Assembly (NCBI RefSeq): GCF_028595305.1
Contig: NZ_JAQQXS010000004.1
Location: forward strand, 234,827-298,826
From: Roseateles koreensis
Lineage (GTDB): Bacteria > Pseudomonadota > Gammaproteobacteria > Burkholderiales > Burkholderiaceae_C
Direction of reading: 5' to 3'
DNA: 64,000 nucleotides
Shown: one piece after another, positions 36,773-45,892 of the stretch
Numbering within the stretch: the first letter of the stretch is position 1
Layout: each line of letters begins with the position of its first letter
Program-made: the position numbers and the translations under genes
Notes under the pieces: model-generated
Seen by the model: the letters and a program-made list of their open reading frames with translations, nothing else
Database searches by the model: none
What the model was told of the DNA's origin: nothing

Positions 36773-38293
36773 TCAAGACCCTTTGGCGATGACCTTGATG
36801 CGTTGACCCGGCTTGGGGTCGGTATCCAGCGCGCCATTGAGCAGGCGCAGTTGCGCTTCGGCGCGATTGCCCAGGGGTGAGCTTTTGGCCAACTGGGCAA
36901 AACCGCCGACCGGAAAGGCCTGTAGGTGCAGGGTCCAAGGCTGGGCGGCTTGGCGGTCAGCCGCCGTGAGGGGCCGAAAACTGGCCTCGGCCTCCCTCAT
37001 CTGGGGCATGGCCCGGGATAGCGCGTAGGCATCGCGACTCAGGTACTGCAAGACATACTGGTGCGCATTGGGGCCGCTGATCAGCGTCAGCTCAACGTTC
37101 TGCCGTGCGCCTTGGGGGTTACGCACCACGCCGGAGAAATGGCTGGCGGGCAGGCCGTTGAGGGTGAGTTTTTCCAACTGCCCCTGCTCGGGATTGAGCA
37201 TGCGGCGCACGATGTCTTCGTGATTGCTGCCGGCCTGGGCCGGCACGGGTTTGAGCGCCAGGCCGGCGTCTTCTGCCGCGTTGATCAAGGTCAGTGCATC
37301 GCTGCCGTTATGGATTTTCCAGCCCGGTGGTGCGGTAATCGCAAGCCCTAGGCCTTCATGGTAGAAATTGCGGCCTCGGCTCAGGCCCTGGGCCGGGCTT
37401 TCACCGAAAGTCATGCCGTCGATGGCCTTGAGATAACGTTCTCGTCCATCGTCACGGTACGGGGCAGTCTCGCCCTCATAGCTGGCGGCGATGGCGCTGA
37501 TCTGGGCCAGGCGCTGGTCGTTGCTGGGATGGCTGGCCAACCAATTGGCGCCCTGCGGCGCCGGGCGGCCTTCGGCCTTGGCCTGATCGGCGGCAAAGCG
37601 CTCTTGCTGTTTGAGCACGCCAATCACGTCCACCATGTTTTGTGGGCGGTAGTGGCTGCGTGAGAGGTATTCAGCGCCGAGTTCATCGGCCTGAAGCTCT
37701 TGATCGCGGCTGTAGGAGGCGATGTAGCCGGCGGCAGCACTTTGAGAGGCTTGCCCCAGCGCTTGCGAGGCACCGCCCAGGCCCTGGGCTTCCAGCACGG
37801 CGCCAAGCACGCTGGCCGCCAGCACGCCAAAGCCGGCCGTCTGCTGGCGTGTCGCCCGCTGAGCGCCATGGCGTGCCGTGACATGGCCGATTTCATGGCC
37901 CATCACACCAGCCAGATCGGCTTCATTGTCCAGGTAGGCCATGATGCCCCGGGTCACGTAGACGTAACCGCCGGGCAAGGCGAAGGCGTTGACCTCAGGG
38001 CTGTCGAGTACCGTGAAGTGCCAGCTCAGCTGAGGCCGGTGCGAGGCTTGCGCCAGGCGCTGCCCCAACTCGTTCACATAGGCCTGGAGTTTGGGGTTGG
38101 CCACGGACTGATATTCCTGCATCACCTGCTGATGGGCCTTGGCGCCTTCGGCCACTTCGCTGGCCTCGTCCATCACGGTGAGTTCGGTGCGCCCGGTCAC
38201 GGGGTTGACCACCGCCGTGCCGCAGCCGCCCAGCCCCAGGCTCAGGGTGAGGACCGCTGCAGCGGCCCGGGAATATCGGGCCCGGTCTTGCAT
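36773..38293 (-). CDS. M48-family metalloprotease lipoprotein (BepA/LoiP-like)
   Basis: A 506-residue zinc protease. The signal peptide ends in a lipobox (LGGC, Cys24), placing it in the periplasm attached to a membrane. The HExxH motif is HEIGH at 133-137, with the third ligand glutamate in LQADELGAEYLSR. The C-terminal 200 residues form an extra domain ending in PKPGQRIKVIAKG, reminiscent of a LysM-like end. Relatives take part in outer-membrane protein quality control. The start overlaps the stop of the upstream YecA-like gene (TGATG). Confidence 0.92.
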   Translation of the reverse strand: MQDRARYSRAAAAVLTLSLGLGGCGTAVVNPVTGRTELTVMDEASEVAEGAKAHQQVMQEYQSVANPKLQAYVNELGQRLAQASHRPQLSWHFTVLDSPEVNAFALPGGYVYVTRGIMAYLDNEADLAGVMGHEIGHVTARHGAQRATRQQTAGFGVLAASVLGAVLEAQGLGGASQALGQASQSAAAGYIASYSRDQELQADELGAEYLSRSHYRPQNMVDVIGVLKQQERFAADQAKAEGRPAPQGANWLASHPSNDQRLAQISAIAASYEGETAPYRDDGRERYLKAIDGMTFGESPAQGLSRGRNFYHEGLGLAITAPPGWKIHNGSDALTLINAAEDAGLALKPVPAQAGSNHEDIVRRMLNPEQGQLEKLTLNGLPASHFSGVVRNPQGARQNVELTLISGPNAHQYVLQYLSRDAYALSRAMPQMREAEASFRPLTAADRQAAQPWTLHLQAFPVGGFAQLAKSSPLGNRAEAQLRLLNGALDTDPKPGQRIKVIAKGS

Positions 38294-38937
38294 CAGTCGG
38301 CCTTGCGCAGTGCCCAGAGTTGCAGCACGTTGTCGAGCACGGCGCGGCTGAGTTCGTCGCGTTGCTGTGGGTCAGCCATGCGAGCTTGTTCCGCTTCGGT
38401 CTGCTGGCTTTCATCACCACCAAGCAGGGTGATGGGGGCCAGCAGCGGGCCGGTGACCGGGTCGGAGAACAGCGGGGTCCAGGCGTCAGGCGCAAGATCC
38501 ACGGCGGTCAAAAAGCCCAGGGCCCATTCTTCGGCATCGATCAGGTCTTCACCTTCGTCTTGCTCGGCGACGCTGAAGATGGGCTCCCACAACTCGGGTT
38601 TGGCGGTCCATTGCCAAGCGATGGAGCGCAGGTGGCGCAGCACCAGCAGCATCACGCGTTTGCGTTGCTTGCCGCTGACGAAGGGGTAGTTTTCGGGTTT
38701 GGTCTCGGCGGCGAGGTCCTCGCCATCGCCACCCCAGACTTCGGGCAACCAGGCTGCGCCCGGCAACTTGGGCAGCACTTGGGGGCTCAGCAAGAGGCCG
38801 GCCAGATAGCCGTCCAGCGCCTCGATGTTCATGGCGTCAACGCTGGGCAGCTTGGTCAGCATGTCATCCAGCGTGGACAACTCTTCGTCGGAGAGCGGCT
38901 GGTGGTCGGAGTTGGGGTCGTACTGAGGATATTCCAT
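38293..38937 (-). CDS. YecA/UPF0149 family protein
   Basis: A 214-residue acidic cytoplasmic protein of the UPF0149/YecA family: MNIEALDGYLAGLLLSP and EEWALGFLTAVDLAPDAW are the conserved helices. It lacks the C-terminal SEC-C zinc motif found in some relatives. It is translationally coupled to the M48 protease downstream (TGATG overlap), suggesting a functional link. Biochemical role unknown. Confidence 0.88.
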   Translation of the reverse strand: MEYPQYDPNSDHQPLSDEELSTLDDMLTKLPSVDAMNIEALDGYLAGLLLSPQVLPKLPGAAWLPEVWGGDGEDLAAETKPENYPFVSGKQRKRVMLLVLRHLRSIAWQWTAKPELWEPIFSVAEQDEGEDLIDAEEWALGFLTAVDLAPDAWTPLFSDPVTGPLLAPITLLGGDESQQTEAEQARMADPQQRDELSRAVLDNVLQLWALRKAD

Positions 38938-38978
38938 GGCCTGATTGTCGCCGCTCTGGCGGCTTCAAGCCATGGAAG

Positions 38979-39206
38979 TCAGAAGCGGCTGCGCGCTTTT
39001 TTGCCGTCGAACTCGGCCAGCTGTGTTTTCAGCAAGGCCATCAACACCCGGGCGTTGGCTTCGGTCAGGGCAATCACGCTGGTGGGCTCGATGCCTTCCA
39101 CCGGTGTTTTCGGGGTGATCAGCACGTCCACCTTGAACAGCATCTGGCCATGGATGTTGTTGCTGGCGGCTTTGAATTTTTGGATTTCGATGTTGTGAAC
39201 TTTCAT
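38979..39206 (-). CDS. Conserved small hypothetical protein
   Basis: A 75-residue basic protein starting MKVHNIEIQKFKAASNNIHG and ending in a KKARSRF tail. There is no signal, helix or known motif. It has a compact predicted alpha/beta character (VDVLITPKTPVEGIEPTSVI). It lies between the YecA-like and DUF808 genes on the same strand with short gaps, so may be co-transcribed. Function not recognisable. Confidence 0.65.
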   Translation of the reverse strand: MKVHNIEIQKFKAASNNIHGQMLFKVDVLITPKTPVEGIEPTSVIALTEANARVLMALLKTQLAEFDGKKARSRF

Positions 39207-39221
39207 GTCTCTATCCTACCT

Positions 39222-40121
39222 TCAGCTAAAAATGGTACGAAAACCCTGCAGCATTTTCATGCCGGCCAGCAGCAACCCACCCGCCACCACGCCCAGCAAG
39301 CCATTGACCAGCATGGGCGCCAAGACGGCCAAAGGCCCCATGAAACTAGCCAGCATCGCGGGCGCTTCATGCAGCAGGGGTAAGCCGTGGGCGAGGATGC
39401 CCCCGCCCACCAGAAACATGGCGACCGTGCCGGCCACGGCCAAAATCTTCATCAGCACGGGCGCGGCGGTCACCAGGCGGCGGCCCAGCGCGCGGCTGAA
39501 TGCGCTCGGCCGCTGGGCCAAGTGCAGCCCAAGGTCATCCAGTTTGACAATCCCGGCCACCAAGCCGTACACGCCGACTGTCATCAAAATGGCAATGCCC
39601 GTCAACACCATCACCTGGGTGAGAAACGGTGCGCTGGCCACTGTGCCCAAGGTGATGGCAATGATCTCGGCCGACAGGATGAAGTCGGTACGGACCGCAC
39701 CCCGAATCCGCTCAGTTTCGAAGTCATGCAAATCAGGCAGGGGCGTCTCGGCCGCGGTGTCTGCGATCACGGGCGCGGCGGCATGCGGCGGCGCCTTGTG
39801 CACGAGTTTTTCAAAGCCTTCAAAGCAGAGGTAGGCCCCGCCCACCATCAGCGCCGGCGTGACGGCCCAGGGCGCCCAGGTGCTGACGGCCAAGGCCCCG
39901 GGAACCAGGATGGCCTTGTTCTTGAACGAGCCTTTGGCCACAGCCCACACCACGGGCAATTCACGCTCGGCGGCGATGCCGCTGACTTGCTGCGCGTTCA
40001 GGGCCAGATCGTCGCCCAGCACGCCGGTGGTTTGTTTGGCGGCCAACTTAGACAGCGTGGCCACGTCGTCCAGAACGGCGGAAATATCGTCCAACAAGAG
40101 AAGAAGGCTGGCAGCCGCCAT
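39222..40121 (-). CDS. DUF808 family membrane protein (YedI-like)
   Basis: A 299-residue inner-membrane protein of the DUF808/YedI family: an N-terminal ASLLLLLDDISAVLDDVATLSK, the conserved GDDLALNAQQVSG motif, then several hydrophobic helices. ATG 40121 is selected because the family begins with this MAAASLL segment; upstream in-frame codons are unconserved. Function unknown. Confidence 0.9.
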   Translation of the reverse strand: MAAASLLLLLDDISAVLDDVATLSKLAAKQTTGVLGDDLALNAQQVSGIAAERELPVVWAVAKGSFKNKAILVPGALAVSTWAPWAVTPALMVGGAYLCFEGFEKLVHKAPPHAAAPVIADTAAETPLPDLHDFETERIRGAVRTDFILSAEIIAITLGTVASAPFLTQVMVLTGIAILMTVGVYGLVAGIVKLDDLGLHLAQRPSAFSRALGRRLVTAAPVLMKILAVAGTVAMFLVGGGILAHGLPLLHEAPAMLASFMGPLAVLAPMLVNGLLGVVAGGLLLAGMKMLQGFRTIFS

Positions 40122-40245
40122 GAAGTGTCTTTCAGCAAGGAGATGCAAGAGGGGCAAAAGATGCAAAGGATGCCAGGAGCAGCGATGCACGCAAGGCGCC
40201 TGCCCGTGGCAAACTGACGCTCATTCTCTCTTTTGGAAGACGTTC

Positions 40246-40788
40246 ATGCAGAAGAAAATCGCATGCAGCTGCAGCACGCTCGGCGGTGAACGCCGCACAG
40301 CCTGGCTGGGCGCGGCGGTATTGGCCGTGGCAACCTGGGGTGCGCAAGTGCACCCCGCCCAGGCGCAGGTGAGCGGTGCTGCCGCGTCGCCCAAGGCGGT
40401 GTACAACGAGCAGGCGGACGCCCGCAGTGAGCTCAACCAGGCCCTCGCGGCGGCGAATGCGCAGAAGAAAAACGTGTTGGTCGTTTTCGGCGCCAACTGG
40501 TGCAGTGACTGCCGTGCCTTGGACCGCAAGATGAACGAAGGCAACTTAGCGGCCCCTGTCTCCCGGCGTTGGGTGGTGGTGAAGGTGGACGTGGGCCGCT
40601 TCAACCATAACGTTGATCTGGCGCAGCAGATGGGGGTGAGCTTGAAGAAGGGCATTCCTGCTGTGGCGGTGCTCGGGCGCGATGGGGACGTGTTGAAGGC
40701 CACCAATGGCGGCGAATTGGCCGATGCCCGCAATATGGGTGACGACGCTGTGCTGCGGGTGCTGGAAGGCCTGCACGCCACGCAATGA
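40246..40788 (+). CDS. Exported thioredoxin-like protein
   Basis: A 180-residue thioredoxin-fold protein with a signal peptide (cleavage probably after HPAQA). The active site is WCSDC, followed by a conserved cis-proline strand KKGIPAVAVLG. The CxxC and periplasmic location suggest thiol-disulfide exchange with an unknown partner. A run of residues between the signal and the fold (SELNQALAAANAQKKNVLVVFG) matches thioredoxin_7-type proteins. The start at ATG 40246 fits a ttggaag ribosome-binding region. Confidence 0.85.
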   Translation: MQKKIACSCSTLGGERRTAWLGAAVLAVATWGAQVHPAQAQVSGAAASPKAVYNEQADARSELNQALAAANAQKKNVLVVFGANWCSDCRALDRKMNEGNLAAPVSRRWVVVKVDVGRFNHNVDLAQQMGVSLKKGIPAVAVLGRDGDVLKATNGGELADARNMGDDAVLRVLEGLHATQ

Positions 40789-40901
40789 CGCCAGGGCAAA
40801 TTTCTACGTCTTTGTGATGATGTTGACATAGCGAGTTATTTAGACTGCATCCATCAGGGTCAAGTCTTGCCTTTTGCCTCGGCCTGAACTACCTTTCAGG
40901 C

Positions 40902-41792
40902 ATGGCACGTCCACTTCGCATTGAAATTGCCGGCGCTGCGTATCACATCACCGCGCGATGTGATCCGGGCGCTGATGCGTTTGTCGATGATGCGGACCGG
41001 CTCACGTTTTTGAGTCTTCTGGCGCAAACCCAGCAGCGCTTTGATGTGCAGGTGTTGGCGTACAACCTGCTGCCGGATCATTTCCATGTGCTGCTCTTCA
41101 CCCGGCGCGCCAATTTGTCGCGGTTGATGCGCCATTTGTGCGGGGTCTACACGCAGGCTTACCGCCGGCGGCATGGGGGGCAGGGGGCTTTGTTCCATGG
41201 CCGCTTCAAAGGTATCTTGGTCGACCGCGAAGCCCATTTGCTGGACGCTTGCCGTTATGTCGAGCTCAATGCATATCGCCTTGGCTTGGCCAAGGAGCCC
41301 GGCGCGTGGCCGTGGTCGAGCTATCCCGCGCATGCGGGCCTGGCGCCTGTGCCGGCCTGGCTGGAGGCCGATGGTTTGTGGGCTTATGTGCTGGATCGAC
41401 CCCTGGCCGGCGCTGCCGATCGGCGCCATGCGGCGGCGCGTTATGCGCGGCTGGTGGCATCAGCACCCGATTTGCAGCTGTGGCCGGGGCAATTACGGCG
41501 CCAGATTTTCCTTGGTGACGAGGCTTTTGTTCAACGCACTTTGACTCAACTGGGCAAAGTGGGGCGTGCTAGCGGAGGGCGCCGTAGCGTATCGGCGCGC
41601 CTGGCCCAGCCCGGCCGGGCGGCATCCGCCGTGTGGGCCGATTGTCAGCGCCGCAGTGCCTCCCGCGAGCAGGCGCTGTACCTTGCACACACCGAGGGTG
41701 GACTGTCCATGACGTGCCTGGCGCGGATGCAGGGAGTGTCGGTGTCCCGGATCAGCCGCTTGGTGTCCTCGTTCGAGCATCAATGGGCTTGA
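40902..41792 (+). CDS. REP-associated tyrosine transposase-like protein (RAYT, Y1_Tnp)
   Basis: A 296-residue protein of the Y1 HUH transposase superfamily: the HUH metal motif is HFH at 60-62 (LLPDHFHVLLF), with the catalytic tyrosine in the YTQAYRRRHGGQGALFHGRFK helix region and VELNAYRLGLAKEPGAWPWSSY typical of RAYTs. A C-terminal extension includes an HTH-like segment (MTCLARMQGVSVSRISRLV). RAYTs are domesticated and mobilise REP repeats; no obvious REP pair flanks it here. It stands alone, in the same direction as the thioredoxin-like gene. Confidence 0.88.
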   Translation: MARPLRIEIAGAAYHITARCDPGADAFVDDADRLTFLSLLAQTQQRFDVQVLAYNLLPDHFHVLLFTRRANLSRLMRHLCGVYTQAYRRRHGGQGALFHGRFKGILVDREAHLLDACRYVELNAYRLGLAKEPGAWPWSSYPAHAGLAPVPAWLEADGLWAYVLDRPLAGAADRRHAAARYARLVASAPDLQLWPGQLRRQIFLGDEAFVQRTLTQLGKVGRASGGRRSVSARLAQPGRAASAVWADCQRRSASREQALYLAHTEGGLSMTCLARMQGVSVSRISRLVSSFEHQWA

Positions 41793-41980
41793 ACCCAGCG
41801 CGGGCGCAGCTGGGATCTGTCCCCGCAGGCTGTGGATAAATGCGTGGGTAAGCTGCCTACTGCATCAACAAGTCATTGATATGAAACGAGTTTCAATGAT
41901 TTGCTGCAAATTGTGGCAGCCGACTCTTTTGGAGTGATGTTGAGCGCAGGCGGGTTTGCCGTACTCAACATCGGAAGAGA

Positions 41981-42469
41981 TCAGTGCGGGAGCGCGTTTG
42001 CCGGCGCCGCCAGATCGGCGTCTGCCCAGGCTTCCTGGCTTTGCTCGCGGGCCGCTGTCAGTTGCTGGCAGAGTTCAAACACACCCAAGGAGTCGGCCCC
42101 AACTTGTTCAGGCATGGGTTGGCTGGCAATGTCGGCGGGCAAATCGGTGAGGGCGCCCAGTAGCTGGAACAGCAATTCCAAGGTTGGCTCCCCCCCGGCC
42201 TCCATCTGGCGGGCCAGGCCCAGGCTTCGGCACAAATACCAGCAGGCTTGTGCGGCGTTGTCGCAATGGGCTTGGTACAGGGCTTCGGTCTCAAGTGCGG
42301 CGCTGCGGGCGTTTTGCTCAGCCCGGGCCAATGCGATGTCGTCGACGTTCAGTGGTTCAGGAAAAACATGGCAGGCGTCAATCGGCGCATCGCCCAACTC
42401 CGCGAACTCCGCAAAATCCGCGAAGTCTGCGTGATTGAATTGCGCCGTTGGTGTCAATTTGATTGCCAT
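41981..42469 (-). CDS. Hypothetical acidic protein with N-terminal Asp/Phe/Ala repeats
   Basis: A 162-residue, Ala/Glu/Leu-rich, probably helical cytoplasmic protein. The N-terminus contains short repeats (ADFADFAEFAEL) that reflect 9-bp repeats in the DNA near 42398-42430. Cysteines are scattered. No family is recognised. It lies downstream of glmU on the same strand with a 135-bp gap. The coding character is consistent with neighbours. Confidence 0.6.
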   Translation of the reverse strand: MAIKLTPTAQFNHADFADFAEFAELGDAPIDACHVFPEPLNVDDIALARAEQNARSAALETEALYQAHCDNAAQACWYLCRSLGLARQMEAGGEPTLELLFQLLGALTDLPADIASQPMPEQVGADSLGVFELCQQLTAAREQSQEAWADADLAAPANALPH

Positions 42470-42604
42470 GATTCGCCCTGACTGCTTGAACCTTGATCGT
42501 AGGCGCTGAAGGCCGAAACCGCGACCCGTGCTTGCGGGGGAGGTGGGGCCGCAAGCGGCTGACGGTGTGAAATTATCACGCGTCGGGCCGATTTGCGGCG
42601 TTTT

Positions 42605-43990
42605 TCAGCGTTTCTTGGTCGGCCGTGTCCAGCCGCTGATCGACAGCTGTTTCCCGCGCGCCACACTCAGCTCACCGGAAGCCACCGGTTTGGTGATGGT
42701 GGAGCCACCGCCGATGGTGGCGCCCGCGCCGATGGTGATGGGCGCGATCAGCACACAGTTGGAGCCCACATGCACATCGGCGCCGATTTCGGTGCGGTGC
42801 TTGTTGGCGCCGTCGTAATTGGCGGTGATGGAGCCCGCGCCGTAGTTCACGCGCTCGCCCACCGTGGCATCTCCCAGGTAAGCCAGGTGATTGGCCTTGG
42901 CGCCGCGCGCCAGGGTGGAATTTTTGACTTCCACAAAGTTGCCGATGTGCACCTCGGCCCCCAGGTCGGCACCGGGCCGCAGGCGGGCAAACGGCCCGAT
43001 CAAGGCGCCTTCGCCCACCTTCACGCCGAGTTTTTCGCCGTCGATGTGGGTGAACTCATGAATGCGGGCACCGGCCGCAATTTCTGCGTTGCGGATCACG
43101 CAGTTGGCACCGATGCGCACGCCATCGCCCAGGCTGACCTGACCTTCGAACACGCAATTGACGTCGATCTCCACGTCCTGGCCACAGCGCAGCTGGCCGC
43201 GAATGTCCAGCCGGGCGGGGTCGGCCAGGCGCACGCCGGCTTCCATCAAATCAAGGGCTTGTTCGCGTTGAAAGCGGCGCTCCAGGTCGGCGAGTTGCAC
43301 GGGGCTGTTGACGCCCAGCACTTCGGTTTCGTTCGGGGCGGCAACGCCCAGCACGGGTACGCCTTCGGCCACGGCCATGGCGACGATGTCGGTCAGGTAG
43401 TACTCACCCTGCACATTGTTGTTGCTGAGCTGGCTCACCCAGCGCTTCAGGGCACCAGTGGGCGCGGCCATCATGCCGGTGTAGCCTTCGGCGATGGCCC
43501 GTTGTGCCGGGGTGGCATCTTTATGCTCGACGATGGCCTGCACTGGGCCGTCGCTGCCGCCGCCTTCACGGATGATGCGGCCATAGCCGGTGGGATCTTC
43601 AAGATGAATGGTCAGCAAGACGAGCGCTTGGCCCCCGCAGGCCGCCACCAGGCGCTGGGCGGTGGCGGGCTTGATCAGCGGGACGTCGCCGTTCAAGATC
43701 AAGGTGCAGCCTTCGCCTTCCAGTGCCGGCACGGCTTGTTGAATGGCGTGGCCAGTGCCCAGTTGCGGCATCTGGCGGACGAATTGCAAAGCGGGTGCGG
43801 CCACCGCCGCTTCCACTTGCTCGGCGCCGTGGCCGGTGATGACGATGCGGCGCTGGGCCGGCAGGCCGTCGGTCATGCTGAGCACGTGCTGAAGCAGCGA
43901 ACGCCCGGCCAGCTTGTGCAAGACCTTGGGCAGGGCCGATTTCATGCGGGTGCCTTTGCCCGCGGCCATGATGACAATGTTCAGCGCCAT
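42605..43990 (-). CDS. glmU: Bifunctional GlmU: GlcNAc-1-P uridyltransferase / GlcN-1-P acetyltransferase
   Basis: Makes UDP-N-acetylglucosamine for peptidoglycan and LPS. The 461-residue product has the N-terminal pyrophosphorylase domain (IVIMAAGKGTRM at 5-16, LNGDVPLI, NNVQGEYYLTD) and a C-terminal left-handed beta-helix with hexapeptide repeats and the acetyl-CoA site (HLAYLGDATVG, NYGAGSITANYDG). Length matches the family. It stands as a probable single gene; the next gene upstream on this strand is a lipoprotein. Confidence 0.97.
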   Translation of the reverse strand: MALNIVIMAAGKGTRMKSALPKVLHKLAGRSLLQHVLSMTDGLPAQRRIVITGHGAEQVEAAVAAPALQFVRQMPQLGTGHAIQQAVPALEGEGCTLILNGDVPLIKPATAQRLVAACGGQALVLLTIHLEDPTGYGRIIREGGGSDGPVQAIVEHKDATPAQRAIAEGYTGMMAAPTGALKRWVSQLSNNNVQGEYYLTDIVAMAVAEGVPVLGVAAPNETEVLGVNSPVQLADLERRFQREQALDLMEAGVRLADPARLDIRGQLRCGQDVEIDVNCVFEGQVSLGDGVRIGANCVIRNAEIAAGARIHEFTHIDGEKLGVKVGEGALIGPFARLRPGADLGAEVHIGNFVEVKNSTLARGAKANHLAYLGDATVGERVNYGAGSITANYDGANKHRTEIGADVHVGSNCVLIAPITIGAGATIGGGSTITKPVASGELSVARGKQLSISGWTRPTKKR

Positions 43991-44045
43991 AAAAAATCGC
44001 GACTTCAGTGTTGAAGCCGCGATTATGGCTGGCGTGGATGACGCT

Positions 44046-44759
44046 TCAGTGCGGTGCTGACGCGGGGGCGGGCACCGGCGCTTGTGCTGGTGCTTGTACC
44101 TGTGCTTGCGTGTTGACCTGCACCGTCACCCGGCGGGGTTTGGGATCAACCTGTGGGAAGTCGCTCATCGCGGCATCGAACATGGCGCCGATCAAGGCCC
44201 GGTCACCGGGGCTCACCCCTTCATTGCTGGCACGCGCTTCGTACAGCGGCTCAGCCGTTTTGCGATCACGCACCAACACCGCCACGGCTCGGTCGAAACG
44301 CCGATCCATCAAAGGGTCGCCGGGAAAGGGGATCCCGCCACGGCGCGGGCCCAGCGCGTAGCCATACCCGAAGCCATAGCGCCAAGCCGTGTAATTGCCG
44401 TGCCATCGCCACCACAGCGGGTCGTCCCAGGGCGCACGGTCGCTGGCGTTCACTCGCACGCCCAGCGTCACAAGGTAGTCGGCGGCTTGGGTATCAGGGG
44501 TCTCGGTGAAGCCCGCCTTGGCCATGGCTGCGCGGGCGCCTTCTTCCATGCGGGTTTGCACCTCGGCGGCGTCACCGGGCATTTGCTGCGAGGGCAGGCG
44601 GTCGAAGGCGTAGCTGCCGGGCTTGCGCTCGGGCGTCCAATTGCCATAGGTGGAAACTTCGCTGCTGACGGTGTAGATGCCGTTGCAGGCGCTGAGGCCC
44701 AGCACGGCAACGGCAGCCCAGCCCACCAGGCTGGCCGTGAAAAGTCGACGACGGTTCAT
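44046..44759 (-). CDS. DUF4136 domain lipoprotein
   Basis: A 237-residue lipoprotein: the signal peptide ends in a lipobox LSAC (Cys25), followed by the DUF4136 domain beginning YTVSSEVSTYGNW and SYAFDRLPSQQ. The middle is Trp/Tyr/Gly-rich (WWRWHGNYTAWRYGFGYGYA). The C-terminus is a low-complexity Pro/Ala/Gln stretch. Probably an outer-membrane lipoprotein of unknown role. It reads in the same direction as glmU and ttcA with moderate gaps. Confidence 0.85.
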   Translation of the reverse strand: MNRRRLFTASLVGWAAVAVLGLSACNGIYTVSSEVSTYGNWTPERKPGSYAFDRLPSQQMPGDAAEVQTRMEEGARAAMAKAGFTETPDTQAADYLVTLGVRVNASDRAPWDDPLWWRWHGNYTAWRYGFGYGYALGPRRGGIPFPGDPLMDRRFDRAVAVLVRDRKTAEPLYEARASNEGVSPGDRALIGAMFDAAMSDFPQVDPKPRRVTVQVNTQAQVQAPAQAPVPAPASAPH

Positions 44760-44897
44760 GATGTTGCGCCTCTCCTCGTGTGTCTGGATGGCGTCATTGT
44801 CGGCCTGAATGATTGAGCGACTGTATCTGTCGTGTTAACGGCGCGCCTGCGCTGACTGCGGCAGTTTGTGGGCGCGCTCACTTGCGTTTACCTGCGC

Positions 44898-45836
44898 TCA
44901 GCTGCGCCTCAGGGGGATCACCGCGCTAACGCTTTGGGTGGACGGTGGTGCGCAGCTTTCATCCTCATCGAAGGCAATGTCGCCTGCCGCATCCGGTACG
45001 CCGGTGGCTTGGATGGTGCGGAAGGGAAACAGCTCACGGTCCATCATGTGCGAGGGCACGACTTTGCCCATCGCGGTGAACATGTTCTCCACCCGACCCG
45101 GGAACTTCGTTTCCCACTCGTTGATCATGGCCTTGACTTGCACGCGTTGCAGGTTCTCTTGGCTGCCGCACAGGTTGCACGGGATGATGGGGAACTCGCG
45201 GTGAGCGGCCCAGCGCACCAGATCAGGCTCGGCCACATAGGCAAGTGGGCGGATCACCACGTGTTTGCCCGTGTCGCTCACCAGCTTGGGCGGCATGCCC
45301 TTCATGCGGGCGCCGAAGAACATGTTCAGCAGCAGCGTAACGACGATGTCGTCGCGGTGGTGGCCCAGCGCAATCTTGGTGGCGCCTAACTCTTCAGCGA
45401 CGCGGTACAGGTTGCCCCGGCGCAGGCGCGAGCACAGGCTGCAGGTGGTCTTGCCTTCTGGCACCAGGCGTTTAACGATGGAGTAGGTGTCTTGCTCCTC
45501 GATGTGGAAGGGCACGCCGCGTGTTTTCAGGTACTCGGGCAGGATGTGTTCCGGAAAGCCCGGCTGCTTCTGATCGAGGTTGACAGCAATGATCTCGAAG
45601 TTGATGGGCGCGCGCTGCTGCAGGTTCAACAAGATGTCGAGCATGGAGTAACTGTCTTTGCCCCCTGACAGGCACACCATGACCTTGTCGCCTTCTTCGA
45701 TCATGTTGTAGTCGGTGATCGCCTGGCCCACCTGGCGGTGCAGGCGTTTGGACAATTTCTTGATGTCCACCGACAACTTGGCGTCCTGAGGGGTGTCGTC
45801 TTCGGGCAGGGGGGTGTTCATCGTCAAGGGACTCAT
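44898..45836 (-). CDS. ttcA: tRNA 2-thiocytidine(32) synthetase TtcA
   Basis: ATP-dependent thiolation of cytidine 32 in tRNA; an iron-sulfur enzyme. The 312-residue product has the PP-loop SGGKDS (57-62) and the two CxxC pairs that bind the cluster: CSLC at 132-135 and CNLC at 220-223. A shorter start at MNTPLPEDD is possible. The gene lies about 56 bp downstream of the oxidoreductase-FolB fusion gene on the same strand, a linkage frequently seen for folB and ttcA in Burkholderiales. Confidence 0.95.
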   Translation of the reverse strand: MSPLTMNTPLPEDDTPQDAKLSVDIKKLSKRLHRQVGQAITDYNMIEEGDKVMVCLSGGKDSYSMLDILLNLQQRAPINFEIIAVNLDQKQPGFPEHILPEYLKTRGVPFHIEEQDTYSIVKRLVPEGKTTCSLCSRLRRGNLYRVAEELGATKIALGHHRDDIVVTLLLNMFFGARMKGMPPKLVSDTGKHVVIRPLAYVAEPDLVRWAAHREFPIIPCNLCGSQENLQRVQVKAMINEWETKFPGRVENMFTAMGKVVPSHMMDRELFPFRTIQATGVPDAAGDIAFDEDESCAPPSTQSVSAVIPLRRS

Positions 45837-45892
45837 CGGGTCATCAATTCAAAAGGTGTTCTTCAGGGCAGTTTGCGCAGGCGTTCGGTAGG

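Noticed and set aside
40823..40848. ttgaca as a -35 for the RAYT gene
   Set aside because: No -10-like hexamer at suitable spacing.
41794..41814. Hairpin cccagc/gctggg just after the RAYT gene as a REP element
   Set aside because: Single 6-bp stem without the conserved REP tetranucleotide or a partner copy; could be a weak terminator at most.
42593..44014. 473-codon plus-strand frame over glmU
   Set aside because: Antisense to glmU, composed of His/Gly/Ala/Val runs, no homology recognisable.
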